Origin: Loripinus fragilis
Taxonomy: Eukaryota; Mollusca; Bivalvia; Lucinida; Lucinidae
Length of the DNA stretch: 64,000 nt
NCBI GenBank assembly: GCA_964019695.1
Contig: OZ026525.1
Coordinates: forward strand, 64,574,253 to 64,638,252
Reading direction: 5' to 3'
Shown here: positions 35,535 through 47,379 of the stretch, one piece after another
How the letters are laid out: the number at the start of each line of letters is the position of its first letter
How positions within the stretch are numbered: the stretch's first letter is position 1
Translations under genes and position numbers: made by a program
The notes under the pieces: generated by a model
Told to the model about the DNA's origin: nothing
The model's input: only the letters and a program-made list of their open reading frames with translations
The model's database searches: none

Positions 35535-36369
35535 CTCTACCTGGCGCAACTACAACGCCAAATCTAAGCCCTTAAATCCCAACACAATGGTCAGCAGGAC
35601 AACCAGGCCCATCCATGGGATTCAATACACCCTGTATGCTCGAAAATTCTAAGGCTGCGCATCTAAAATTCACATATATACCCCTATAGCATCCACATTA
35701 CTCACTACTGGACCCCACTATAACGCCATTTCTAAGACCTTAAAACCCAACCCAACGGGAGGTAAAGCTACTAGGCAGTAAGCAGGACAACAGGCCTAAC
35801 TACCATTGGGCTTCATTACTCCCTGTATTCTCGAAAATTCCAAGGCTGTGCACCTGAACTTTGCATATATTCCTGTTATATAGTATACCCATTACTGGCT
35901 ACCGCTCCCCACTACATCGCCAATTCTTAGCCCAAAAAACCCAACCCAACGGGGGTACACCTAGAAGCGGTAGGCAAGACACCCCTGCCTATCTACCCAT
36001 GGGCTTCACCACGCCCTGTATGCTCGAAAAGTCCCAGGCTGCGCACCTGAACATTGCATATTTCACTGTATATAGTATACCCATTACTGGCTACTGGGCC
36101 CCACTACATCACCATTTCTTAGCCCTTAAACCTCAACTCACTGAGATACACCTACTAGGCAGTAAGCAGGACACTCAGGCCTAACTATCCATGGGCTTCA
36201 CTACGCCCTATAGCCTCAAAACTACCAGAGCTGCACATGTGAACTTCACTTATATCCCCCTATTACATCTTCATTACACTCTACCAAGCCCCACTTCAAC
36301 GCCGTTTCTAATCCCTTAAACAGCAACCCAGGGGAGGTACATCTATATGACAGAAGGCAGGACACCCAG

Positions 36370-36573
36370 AAATAGTAAGTGAGTATGATCAGGAAACACC
36401 ACAATCACAAACTGCAGACAACCCTGTGGCACCGCGAGGAAGAGCCGCTCAACCATCACGAGACACCAGGAAGACAAATTAAGCAAAGCAATCAGCTCTC
36501 TCTTCCCCATCAAGATGATTGCAATACTAGAATGGACATAAAGTAACGTACAACAAAATATAGAACAATTACA
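36370..36573 (-). mobile_element. PLE-A tail-only copy inside the 186-bp satellite
   Basis: The minus-strand copy spans the last ~204 bp of PLE-A and is almost identical to 61831-62030. The satellite reads 'gacacccag' up to 36369 and continues 'aggccttcctacc' from 36572, so the insertion split a monomer within 'gacacccaggcc'. Only one or two bases overlap at the borders, so no long duplication was made. It encodes the same open segment ('SSIAIILMGKRELIALLNLS') as other copies. Confidence 0.93.
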
Positions 36574-39211
36574 GGCCTTCCTACCTATGGGCTTCACTAC
36601 GGTCTGTATGCTCAAAAATTACGAGGATGTGCAACTGCACCTTGCATATATCCCTGTATATAGTATACCCATTACTTGCTACCAGGCCCCACTTAAACGC
36701 CATTTCTAAGCCCTTAAAGCCCAACCCAATGGCGGTACATCTAGTAGGCAGTAGGCAGGACACTCAGGCCTACTTAGCGATGAGCTTCATTACGCCCTGT
36801 ATGCTCAATAATACCAAGGCTGCGCATCTGAACTTCAATATATCCCCTATAGCATCCCTATTAATCTCTACCGAGCCCATTACAACGCCATTTCTAAGCC
36901 ATAAAATCTCTCTAATTTTCTACGCCCTGTATGCTCGTAAATTCAAAGGATGCGCCCCTGAACTTTGTATATCCATGTACTGTATATGTATTATTACCAT
37001 TACTGGCTACAAGGCCGCTCTACATCAACATTTTAATCTGTTAAGGCCCAACTAAACGATATTATACCTACTAGGCAGTAAGCAGGACACACAGGCCTAA
37101 TTACGAATGTGCTTCACTACGCCCTGTATGCTCAAAAATTCCCAGGCTGAGCATTTGAACTTCACATATATCCCCCTAAAGCATCCCCATTACTCTCAAC
37201 CAAGCCCCACTGCAACGCCATTTCTAATCCTTTAAAGCCCAACCCAACGAGGGTACACCTATTAGTTAGTAAACAGGACGACCAGGCCTGCCTACCTTTG
37301 GCTTCACTATGCCCTGTTTGCTCGAAAATACCCAGGCTGCGCACCTGAACTTTGCATGTATCCCTGAATATTCTATACCCATTACTTGCTACCAGGCCCC
37401 ACTACAACGCCATTTCTAAGCCATTAAAGCCCAACCTAAAGGGGTACATCAAGTAGGCATTTGGCAAGACACCAATGCCTACCTATTTATGGGCTTCACT
37501 ACGCACTGTCAGCTCGAAAATTCCAAGGCTGCGTGACTTAGCTTTGCATACACTGTATATCCCTGTATATAGTATACCCATTAAGTTTACCACACCTTAA
37601 TACATCGCCATTTCTAAGCCCTTAAAGCCTTACCCAACGGGAGTACACCATAAAGCAGTAGGCAGGACACCCAGGCCTAACTTGCCATGGGCTTCAAAAC
37701 GCACTATATGCTCGAAAATTACAATGCTGCGCATCTAAACTTCACATAGAGCCCCCTATAACATATCCATTACTGGCTGCCAGGCCCCAGTACAAAGCCA
37801 TTCCTAAGCCCTTAAAGCCCAACCAAACGGGTGAACATCTAGTAGGCATTAGGCAGGACACCCAGGCCTACCTACCCATGGGCTTCACTAGGCCATGTAT
37901 GCTCAAAATACACAGGGTGCGTATCTTAACTTCACATATAGCCCCCTATAGCATCCCCGTTACTGACTACTGGGCCCCACTACAACGCCATATCTAAGCC
38001 CTTAAAGTCCAACCCAACCCAACCCATTGGCTTCACTACACCATGTATGATCAGAAATTCCAAGGCTGTGCATTTGAACTTCACATAAAGCCCCCTTAAG
38101 CATCCCATTACTGGCTGCTTGGCCCCACTACAACGTCATTTCTAGGCTCTTAAACCCCAACACAACGGGTGTACATATAGAAGGCAGTAGACAGAACACC
38201 CATGCCTACCAACATATGGGTATTAATACGTCATCTATGCTAGAATATACAAAGGCTGCGCACCTGAACTTTGCATATGTTGCTGTATACAATATACTCA
38301 TTACTGGCTAACAGGCCCCACTACATCACCATTTCCATGTCATTAAATCCCAATCCAACGGGGGTACACATACTAGGTAGTAGGCAAAACACACAGGCCT
38401 GACTACCTATTGACTTCACTACGCCCCAAATGCGCGAAAATTCAAAGGCTGCGCATTTGAATACCACATATATCCCCTGTAGCATCCCCATTACTCTCTA
38501 CTGCGTGCCACTTTCAACGTAATTTCTATGTCCTTAAAACCCAAAGCACCGGGGGAACACCTACTAGATAGTAAATATGACACCCAGGTCTAACTACCTA
38601 TGGGGACACTACGTTCTGTATGCTGGAAAATTCCAAGGCTGTGCAACTGAACTTCACATATATTCCCCTGTAGCATCCCCATTACTCTCTCTTGGGCCCC
38701 ACTTCAACGTCATTTCTAAGCCCTTAAAGACCAACCCAACGGAGATAAACCTAGTAGGAAGTAGGTAGGACACCCAGGCCTACCTACCCATGGCTTAACT
38801 ACGCCAGGTATGCTAGAAAATTCCCAGGCACAGCACCTGAACTTTGCATATATCTCCCTATAAGAACCCTATTTCTCCATACCGGTCCGCATTACAACGC
38901 CATTTGTAAGCCCTTAAAGCTCAACCCAACGGAGGCACATCTAGTAGGCTGTAGACAGGACACACAGGCCTACCTACCAATGGGCTTCATTAGCATCATC
39001 ATTACTCTCTACTGTGCCCACTACATCGCCATTTCTAAGCCCTAAAAGCCCAACCCAACGTGGATAGTAAGCAGAACACCCAGGCCTAACAATCCATGGG
39101 GCTCACCACGCTCTGTATGCTCGAAAATACCCAGGCTGCGCACCTGAACTTTGCATATAATCCTGTATAGTATATCCATTACTAGCCACCGGGCCCCACT
39201 ACATCGCCATT

Positions 39212-39556
39212 AGTCATTACAATTCTGAAGCTTATTTTACTATAGTTTATATATCGTCCACCTAAGTTTGCTTGATATAAGAATTGAATATGCTTGCCTA
39301 TATATGCATAGTTGCAAAGGGCCTTTCGTTTGCTGTCACCAATTTTATCAATCCTCACTATTATATGGGGAAAATGGGAAAGTATTTAAGCGGAACTTAT
39401 GATGGCAACGACAAATTTTGGGAGCAGTGGACATTAGAAAATATGGAAGGCTGGTGGGTGTAGGGGTTGGTAGAGACAAGGGAGAGAGGGGTAAAGGTAA
39501 TCAATTCAATTTATTTAAAGGGCATAGGAACAAGAATTACTCTCGAATATGATCCA
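39212..39556. other. Spacer between two tandem arrays
   Basis: No repeat or coding feature recognised. Confidence 0.5.
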
Positions 39557-40590
39557 TTGCACTGATGCGCTATTGCCATCTTTAGATAACATTCCACTTC
39601 TTCTACGCTACTGCCATCTTTAGTATGCGTTCTACTGCTTCTGCGCTACTGCTACTGCGCTATTGTCATCTTTAGAAAACGTTCTACTGCTACTGCGCTA
39701 CTGCCATCTTAAGAATGCGTTCTACTGCTATTGCGCTATTGCCATCTTTAGACAACGTTCTGTTGCTACTGCGTTGCTGCCATCTTAAGAACGCGTTCTA
39801 CTGCTACTGCCCTATTGCCATCTTTAGAAAACGTTCTACTGCTACTGCGCTACTGCTATCTTAAGAATGCGTTCTACTGCTACTGCGCTACGAATGTGTT
39901 CTACTGCTACTGCCCTACTCATTTATCTCTACTGCTACTGCGTTACAGCCAACTTCACATTCAGCTCTACTGGTACTGCGCTACTGCCAAAAATAGTAAA
40001 TGAGTATGATCAGGAAATACCACAATCACAAACTGCAGACAACCCCGTGGCACCGCGAGGAAGAGCCGCCCAACCACCACGAGACACCAGGAAGACAAAT
40101 TAAGCATAGCAACCAGCTCTTTCTTCCCCATCAAGATGATTGCAATGCTAGAATGGACATAAAGTAACGCACAACAAAACATAGAACAACCACAGACTCC
40201 CACAATGTGATTAACAACAAACAAAAAGTCAACAACAACAGAACCACCGCCCCAGAACGGACAGCAACTTCACAATTCGTTTAACTGCTACTGCGCTACT
40301 GCTAACTTAACAATTTGCTCTACTGCTGCAGTAACTGGGTTACTGCTACAGTAACTGCGTTACTGCGCAACTGCCAACTTTAAAATTTTGTTTTACTGCT
40401 ACAGTAACTGCGTTACTGCTACAGTAACTGCGTTACTGCCCTACTGCCAACTTCACAATTTGTTCTACTGCTGATGTGCTACTGCGCTACTGCGCTACTG
40501 CCAACTTCACAAATTTATCTTACTGCGCTACTGCGCTACTGCTAACTTCACAAATTTATCTTACTGCGCTACTGCGCTACTGCTAACTTC
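39557..40590 (+). repeat. ~38-bp minisatellite rich in 'ctactgcgctactgc'
   Basis: The left part (39557-39990) has units of about 38 bp, for example starting 'gttctactgctactgcgc' near 39681, 39719, 39757 and 39794, ending 'catctttagaaaac'. The right part (40265-40590) has 'ctactgccaacttcacaa' variants with internal 'tactgcgc' repeats. A PLE-A tail separates them. Frames at 39815-40103 are read-through. Confidence 0.92.
39991..40264 (-). mobile_element. PLE-A tail-only copy inside the 38-bp minisatellite
   Basis: The copy spans the last ~274 bp of PLE-A on the minus strand. The array ends 'ctactgccaa' at 39990 and resumes 'caacttcacaattcg' at 40265. Removing the element restores 'ctactgccaacttcac', the normal array sequence, with 'caa' as the only possible duplication. 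The 85-codon minus-strand frame (39967-40224) is the conserved PLE-A 3' frame, here 'SSIAIILMGKKELVAMLNLS'. Confidence 0.93.
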
Positions 40591-40599
40591 ACCCACGTC

Positions 40600-41035
40600 T
40601 TTTATAGGGGTTCATCCCAGGGTTAATTGTGCCAAATTGATTTCAAATCGGCACAGTAGTTTTTGACAAGAAAGTTTTAAAGGTTTTCTCTTAGTACAAC
40701 TATAGGAAAGAATCTAACTGCACCCCTGGTGGCCGTGCTTTTTAACGGATCGAAATAATTTTAACACCTTTGATAGAAGTTTATCCAAGAACCATATGTG
40801 CTAAAATATTTCAAATCGAGCCAATAGTTTTTGATAAGAATTTTTAAAAAGGTTCTTTTTCCGCCTTTTGTTGCCATGGCAACCATAATTCTGCATGGCA
40901 CTAAAATCATTGAACAACTTTGAAAGCGGACCATACAAAGACCATTCATGTTTAAGGTTGGTGAAATTCCACCCAGTAGTTTAGGGGGAGACGGACGGAC
41001 GGATGACGGCATGTGAAACGTCAAGCCTTATTTCT
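40600..41035 (+). repeat. ~160-bp dispersed/tandem repeat of molluscan type
   Basis: Two diverged units share 'aagtttatccaagaacc' or 'gggttcatcccaggg', 'atttcaaatcg(a/g)', 'tagtttttgataagaa' and 'ccctggtggccgtgctttt'. It ends 'gacggacggacggatgacgg', the usual end of this family in my memory of mollusc DNA. The minus frame at 40761-41024 is read-through. Confidence 0.75.
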
Positions 41036-41882
41036 AACAACATTCAAGAATAAATATACTAAAAAAAGATGTCTGCTTCAGATGCGATTGTCTCTTTAAT
41101 GGTTAAAGATAACCGAACCAGTGGAAGTCTGGCCTGATGTTTTGATTGGGATGAATTTCGTCAGAGACTAGCAATTTAAACAAAATATGAAAAGTGTGCA
41201 ACATTGCGTCGATACACTTTGCACAATTGGACAGCTTTAAAGAGTATTTCTGTAAGAGAAAGAAAGACATTTCGATTATTGAAGTTGTTGACGAAACTTT
41301 GCTGAACGTGGGAGCACCATTTATCGGCTGGCAGAACCTTAAAATGTCAGGTCTAAATGGGTCATTATCAAAAAATGGAGGAATCCAGAAAGACTAAATC
41401 TTAAAAATTAAGTGTCAAGATTTTCAATCTTGCTGCAACATTTATATTAAACATACACGGGGGAACTAATATTGAAAATATGCGAAGTTTAACTCGACGA
41501 TAAATGGGTCAGTTAATATTGTTATGCCTGCTACTACAGCTAAAATGTCAGTGCAGTCACAAACTAACTTTTTATCATTAAATCAGTCTCTGTCGAGATG
41601 TTCGTTATCTTAATATGGTGGTCTACAATACTGATCATAAACCTTATAAGACTCGAGTTTTATTCGATTTCGTTGTAATCTGTGTGAGAGAGAATCCTTT
41701 AAAGTAAACTTACACGAAAAAATTGTATTTTCAAAGTGTGGTGTTTGTATGTACAAAATTGTGTAGATTTATATTCTAAATGATTTCTATCAAAAGTTTA
41801 GTATTTCAATATTGCATAGTCAGATATAAAAATTAAGTACATTATAGCGATGGACTCTATGTAATTAGAATTATACTTGAGC
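41036..41882. other. Non-coding stretch with one 15-bp motif copy
   Basis: Contains 'tgtcagtgcagtcac' at 41546-41560, the inverted form of the motif clustered at 41883 and 47380. The 67-codon plus-strand frame at 41194-41397 shows no recognisable domain. Confidence 0.5.
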
Positions 41883-41937
41883 GTGACTGCACTGACATGA
41901 ATGTGACTGCACTGACACGTTTGTGACTGCACTGACA
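41883..41937 (+). repeat. 20-bp tandem repeat of 'gtgactgcactgaca', three copies
   Basis: Copies start at 41883, 41903 and 41923, each the same 15-mer with a variable 5-bp spacer. Single and variant copies occur at 41546 (inverted) and between 47380 and 47812. Confidence 0.92.
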
Positions 41938-42330
41938 TAACGTGCTCCACCTTGCGAAATAATAGAATTGAATAAAAGCATGATGCATTGCATAAGATAG
42001 CATGATACACAGTGGAAACTAAGATCAGCCCGTACATTAATGCAGTCTCAATGGTGTCATCGAGAATGATTTCCGTTTTCGGAAATGGACACTTACCAGG
42101 ACGTACGCGGGTCGTTTGAAAAGTTGGTAGCATAGTCGTTTATTTCAGTAACCGAATTACAAACCCTAGCATGTTTGGTATCATTTAAAAAAGCTACATT
42201 TACTTTATGTTATGGCACAAGAGTTATGAGGATGTTATGGTGTAGAAACGAAAAAATAGTATTGTAAATACATGTCCTGAATGCAAACGCACAATTTCAG
42301 TGGAAAATATAACGTTTTATCTTTCGGAGT

Positions 42331-42473
42331 GGCTGCTGCCAGTTAACTGGTAGCAGCGATTTTACGTTAAAATGGCTGCTGCCAGTTGACTGGTAGCAGC
42401 GATTTTAACGTAAAATGGCTGCTGCCAGTTAACTGGTTATAGCCATTTTAACGTGAAATCGCTGCTGCCAGTT
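42331..42473. repeat. Interlocked 43-bp palindrome array, left
   Basis: Alternates two palindromes: 'gctgccagttaactggtagc' (axis in 'gttaac') and 'gattttaacgtaaaatc' (axis in 'aacgt'). The period is about 43 bp, with about three units. Because both parts are self-complementary, the array reads nearly the same on both strands and could extrude as serial hairpins. A second array is at 43582-43768. Confidence 0.93.
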
Positions 42474-43581
42474 CGCTTCAGTATTTTTATTGTAGTGTGT
42501 ATAGAAAGTTATTTTGCTTCGACTGAAGTAGGAAAATGTTCGTAAATGCCTTACATAATGAGTTGTTTAACGTGTTTCCGAATTTGTTTCATGTTAAAGT
42601 GTGAGTATGGGCTATGTTGAGCTTCCAAAAACGTAAAAGAGTGACTATATAACAAACAAACAAACAAATATGTTGTTGCTAGTTTTGATTAATTTTAAAA
42701 GCGCACATCTTATTATTACGGAAAAAAATAGTTTTGCTGTTTGAAAAAAAAATCCCATGGCCTTTTTAATGGACCCAACAATGCAAGAAATTAAACTAAA
42801 ACATCTTCTGCTGAAATAATTTAAAATTACAATCTCCTATCATTCTTCGTGAGTTAATACTTTGCAATGTCACTTCATGTACAAAAACCTAAAGAGTTTT
42901 GTTAGTCGCTGTGAGTGCGTAAGCTGCTTCGATAACATCCTGGTCGTAAACCCCGAAGAAAGGTTTACTCACGACGCGGCTAAAAAAAAGTTGGGTTCTT
43001 GTTTTTGGGTCGGCTTTGATTGATTTGTCTTTTGTCACTTACCGTTTAACTGTCCGCTTCTGAATGGTTGGGTGTGTCGATTGTTTCATCTGACAACATG
43101 CGCACGCAGTAAACCAAATACAAAGATGACTGAATATCCATATTTTATCATTAATTCGTAATGCAGGATGCACAGGACGATCGTAGTCAAATATGTTTAA
43201 ATTATGTCACAAAAGGGCCTAATGTATTTGCTAACATTAGTCGTTAATTTTATTGTTGCTTTCTATACAATGTTTGTACGATATATATATATGTTCTTCA
43301 AAAGCAAAATAAAATTAATAAAACTTAAAATTCCATTTTGTTTCCAAACCCTCTGTGAATAATTACATGCGCGGATCCAATGGGGGAACTGCGGATCCGG
43401 ACCTCAGACCCTCCATTTTAAATGGTGCAACTTTGTCTGAACCACCCTGGTCTCCAACTAGACACCCTCTCCCCTCCTGAGACACATTTCTGGATCCAGG
43501 TTTACATTATTGCATGTACAAACACTGGTTTGCACCATGCGTCATCGACTCAAACCTTCTTGTCAAAATAAAAATAAAAAT
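42474..43581. other. Spacer between the two palindrome arrays
   Basis: About 1.1 kb without a sustained frame. It contains an 'acaaacaaacaaac' run near 42655, a short 'atatatatat' run near 43283, and 'gcggatccggacctcag' near 43391, which resembles 'ggggatccggatctcctg' near 6753. Nothing else recognised. Confidence 0.45.
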
Positions 43582-43768
43582 TTAACTGGAAGCAGCGAAT
43601 TTACGTTAAAATCGCTGCTACCAGTTAACTGGCAGCAGCGATTTTAACGTAAATTCGCTGCTGCCAGTTAACTAGTAGCAGCGATTTTAACGTAAATTCG
43701 CTGCTGCCAGTTAACTGGTAGCAGCGATTTTAACGTAAAATCGCTGCTGCCAGTTAACTGGTAGCAGA
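43582..43768. repeat. Interlocked 43-bp palindrome array, right
   Basis: Same two palindromes as at 42331, here in four or more units with exact 43-bp spacing: 'gcagcgattttaacgtaaa' then 'ttcgctgctgccagttaac'. Small changes ('gcagcgaattt', 'aactagtagc') mark individual units. Confidence 0.94.
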
Positions 43769-44629
43769 CCTTGCCTTTATCTTTTGAAAAGAGTGCAAAA
43801 CATTATCAACATTAATGTGTGCGGAAAATTATAAGTGAAATTAGACATATTGTACAATTTGGTAGGCCACAATCTGGTTCAGTATTTATACAATTGATGA
43901 TTGAGTTGGATGTTTCATGTAACTAAATATGGAAATGGCAATACCAAAACTGTTTAGAAAGCAAAGCAATGGGCTTCAGTATTGTTACGACTAAAATTGC
44001 ATGTCACATTGCACATATTTTGGAAATATAAAACCGACGGTAGTTTAAAAATGCCCTGTGTTGGTATTTTTGTCATACTCTTTATTTACACACTTTATGC
44101 TCTTTGTATAGAAACCAAAAGAAACTGTGTGAACCATAACAAAGGAAAGGTAGCTCTTAAATTTTTCCCATGGGACAGCATGAGTTTAGCTATGAGTTGA
44201 CGTTCTGGTTCATTTAAAAAAAAATACCCATTGGGACTAGAAATCTATCAATTCGGTGATGGTTAAAGCGATACCATGAGAAGTTATTATGTCATCGACA
44301 AAATATGAAGGGTCGAGTTACCCCACCCACCTCTTGAAAAGTAGGGGTAGTACCATTACGAATAATTTTCTTAAAGGCAGAGCTAAAAAAGCCGTGCAAC
44401 TTTTGCGCGACGAAATGAATATTATGCATTGTTTGCTAGAAAATAAAGCAAAACATATACTCAATAGACAGTTTTGAGCTCCTGTAGTGACACAATTTAT
44501 AGTAAAAGTATAAAGAGAAATTGAAACAAGAAATGTCACCGTAACGTGATGGATACTCCCAAACGAATTGGTCTAGCATAAGACACATTTGAGGTTTAGT
44601 TATTTGATATAAAGGAATACATACGAAAA
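43769..44629. other. Non-coding stretch, nothing recognised
   Basis: Short frames occur on both strands (43982-44200, 44289-44477, 44318-44539). None shows a recognisable domain, and they overlap one another antisense. Confidence 0.5.
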
Positions 44630-45975
44630 ACCTAGAAATGGGGTCAGAAGTCAATGTCAAGGTCAAAGTGACCCAAAATGGTATGCATTACTCCGTCATC
44701 CCAAGAGGAATCCACACGCCAAATTTTGGATTCCTACCTCAAATAATATAGGCTATATGCTCCAGATCCAATTATTCTAGAAACTAGGTCATAGATTGGT
44801 CACAGTGACCTTAATTGGTCCGTGACATATCACCATCCAAAGATGCACCCATACACTAAATTTATTTGGGATTCCAACCTCAAATAATATAGGAGATATA
44901 CTCCTGACACAATAATTATAGAAAATAAGTCAAGGTCACAGTGACCGAAAACTTGATACATGACACTCTGCCATCCCACGATGCAACCACACGCCAAATT
45001 TGGGATTCCTAGCTCAAATGATATATGAGATTTGATCGGATACGATTATTCTAAAAACTAGGTCAGAGTTCAAGGTCACAGTGACCCCAAAATGGTACAC
45101 GAAATATAACCATCCAGAGATGCATCAATACACCAAGTTTGGGATTCCTACTTCAAAAAATATGAATGATATGCACTAGACTCGAGGCAAATTCTAGCTA
45201 CTAGGTAGGAGGTCACAGTGGCCCGAAAAAGGGACGGGACACTCTTCCATCCCAAGATGCATTCACCCACCAAATTTGGGATTCCTACCGCAAATGATAT
45301 AAGAGATATGCTAATGTCATGATCATTCTAAAAACTAAGCCAGAGATCAGGTTAAAGGTCACATTGGCCCATAAATAGTACACGATACTACTCCATTCCA
45401 AGATGCACACACGCATCACCTATCTGAAATGATACAAGAGATATGCTCCGGACATGGTTATTCTAAAAACTAGGTCAGAAGATAAGGTCACAGTGCAAGG
45501 ACATAGAATGTGACTCTCTGCCATCCAAAGAAGCATTCACACATTAAATTTGGAATTCCTACCTCAAAGAATATAGGAGATATGCACCAGACTAAATGCC
45601 AATTCTAGAAACTACCACAGAGATCAAGGTCAATGTCACAGTGACCCAAAGATGGTACGCGACACTTTGTCATCCCAAGCTGCACGAACATACCAAATTT
45701 GGGATTCCTACCTCAAATAATATAAGAGATTTACTCCAGACACGAGTATTCAAAAAACTAGGTCAGGGGTCAAGGTCAAGGTCACAGTGACCCGAAAATG
45801 GTACGCGACACTTTGCCATCCCAATATTCATCAAGATACTTAAGTTGTGATTCCTGCCTCACATAATATAAGAGATATGCATCGGACACGAAGCGGGACA
45901 GACGTACTGACGGGCGAGCGGACAATGTGATTACTATATGCCTCCCAAAGTTCCTTTGAGGGCATACAAAGTACC
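44630..45975 (-). repeat. ~140-bp 'ggtcacagtgacc' tandem repeat
   Basis: About nine units share 'aaggtcacagtgaccc', 'atgcacacacgcca', 'aaatttgggattcctacct' and 'gagatatgct'. The palindromic landmark 'ggtcacagtgacc' recurs near 44798, 44934, 45074, 45211 and 45779, so spacing is 130-147 bp. The right end, 'ggacaatgtgattactata' then 'tgcctcccaaag', resembles the segment near 30058-30090 in inverse orientation. The family is common in molluscs in my memory. The minus frame 45782-46045 is read-through. Confidence 0.88.
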
Positions 45976-46352
45976 ATAATTTTTGAAAGTTTACCATTTC
46001 TCTATAAGTCAACATTTTCCGAATGTAAAGATGTACCACATGCAAGCAGTGGACGCATAATATATTTTGATAAAAAAAAAGCTGGCACCAAATCGTTAAT
46101 TCGTTAAATCATTATCGTAAATAAGTTCCCCTATTTTCCTTCGTTTTTTTTCCTAATAATTTGCTTAAAATTTCGCCAGTATATAAACCTCTACGCATAA
46201 TGATCATGCGCAGCACTTGAAAGCGATTTCTTTTTTGACAAAAATAAGCCATCCAGTAGCCATTGAATTCTAGTTTCCTAAAGAATGTTATCAGCGCATT
46301 GTGGAGTTATGATGCTACGAACTTTCTAAATGCACATCGTACTAGGACTGTG

Positions 46353-46679
46353 TACCGGGCCGTGTAGCGCAGTCGGTAACGTGTCTGGCTACAGATGCGT
46401 GTCTGACTGCAGATCCAGGGGTCGCGAGTTCGATCCCGGTCCGGTCCCATACTTTCGTGGAGATTGATCATTGTTAATTTCTACGGTCATTCTCCTCCCT
46501 TCCGCTGATTTATTCAAGAAGGGTTGTTGTCAGTTACAAGCGAAAGTATGTGCACGAATTACTGGTTAACCGCTTGTTCAAGCCTGCCCAGGTAAAAGTG
46601 TGGTTAGGTGAACTGACCGTCCCGCAATGACCATAGTTGTTGACTTGGGACGTAAAGCAACAAAACAAACAAACAAACA
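46353..46679 (+). mobile_element. tRNA-derived SINE, type 2, with target duplication
   Basis: The head 'gggccgtgtagcgcagtcgg' has a textbook box A ('tagcgcagtcgg') and, at about 46428, a box B-like 'gagttcgatcccgg'. The body is unlike type 1, but the tail 'gacttgggacgtaaagcaac' followed by 'aaac' repeats shares 'gggacgtaaag' with the type 1 SINEs. The flanking 9-bp duplication 'aggactgtg' (46344-46352 and 46680-46688) marks the borders. Not a functional tRNA gene: the anticodon arm is expanded and the 3' half is SINE body. Confidence 0.92.
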
Positions 46680-47379
46680 AGGACTGTGCATCTGTACAAT
46701 TTGTACCAGATTCTTTGCTGAATCTAATGATATGTTTTGATGTTTTTATGCTGTCTTAATCGGGTGATATTTTGGTAATTTAACGAGAATAATAGATGGA
46801 TATGGGGCGGAGGCACGGAGGTGGAGGGGATATACTTTAGTCAGTCGACTGGAAAGTGAAAAAGTATGGTATACTTGAATCTGCTACAGTTGTACGGTTG
46901 GGAGATTAGTTTGGCTGGTACCTGTGCACTGTCATATCGACAAAGATACATATAGCACACCTTTTCCCACTTAACCACTTTCTGCGCCTATCAAACATCT
47001 CAATTCTGGCTTCAAAATCGAGAGGCTGGAAGGATAGTAACCAGAGATCCAATAACCCTGAAAACGCTCGTATATTTGCCCAATGGCAGTGGCAAACGAA
47101 CGAATAGGTACATTTCTTTCAATGCCAACAGAAATCACTTGTCACCCAGCTATGCAAGACTCAAAAATCACACATTTCTCCAAGAGATGAAATCTAACCA
47201 TGCTTTAAAATAGGCCAAGATGTACTTATTTTCACCACAAGGTTATTGTCGTGGCCATCTTGTCAAGCGTCTAAGTTGCCCCGATGAAACAGGCAGGGAG
47301 GGGGTGGGACATTGATAATTCTACTTAATCTTTAATATTAGCAACATTACTCACAGTTTTGAACTCAAAGTGAGTAATG
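46680..47379. other. Non-coding stretch, nothing recognised
   Basis: No sustained frame, tandem repeat or terminal repeat seen apart from the SINE's right target duplication. Confidence 0.5.

Larger units (their letters stand above)
33990..39211 (-). repeat. ~186-bp satellite, inverted orientation
   Basis: Reverse complement of the 1-770 satellite: repeated 'ccctgtatgctcgaaaattcc', 'aaggctgcgcacctgaac', 'gcatccccattactctctac', 'cgccatttctaagccctta' and 'gtaggcaggacacccaggc'. Spacing of the 'ccctgtatgctcgaaaa' landmark is roughly 180-197 bp. The array is much more diverged than 1-770, with monomer truncations (for example near 38000 and 38990). A SINE (35338-35534) and a PLE-A tail (36370-36573) are inserted. 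Frames such as 34133-34429 and 36627-37055 are read-through of the unit. Confidence 0.95.

Noticed and set aside
36627..37055. 142-codon plus-strand frame and similar frames in 34-39 kb
   Set aside because: They are read-through of the 186-bp satellite; the same peptide words recur every ~190 bp.
41798..42133. 111-codon minus-strand frame
   Set aside because: Its middle is translation of the 20-bp 'gtgactgcactgaca' repeat, and the rest has no recognisable domain.
46357..46447. Possible tRNA gene with box A 'tagcgcagtcgg'
   Set aside because: The cloverleaf is interrupted by extra sequence between the boxes and the unit ends in a SINE tail with flanking 9-bp duplications.
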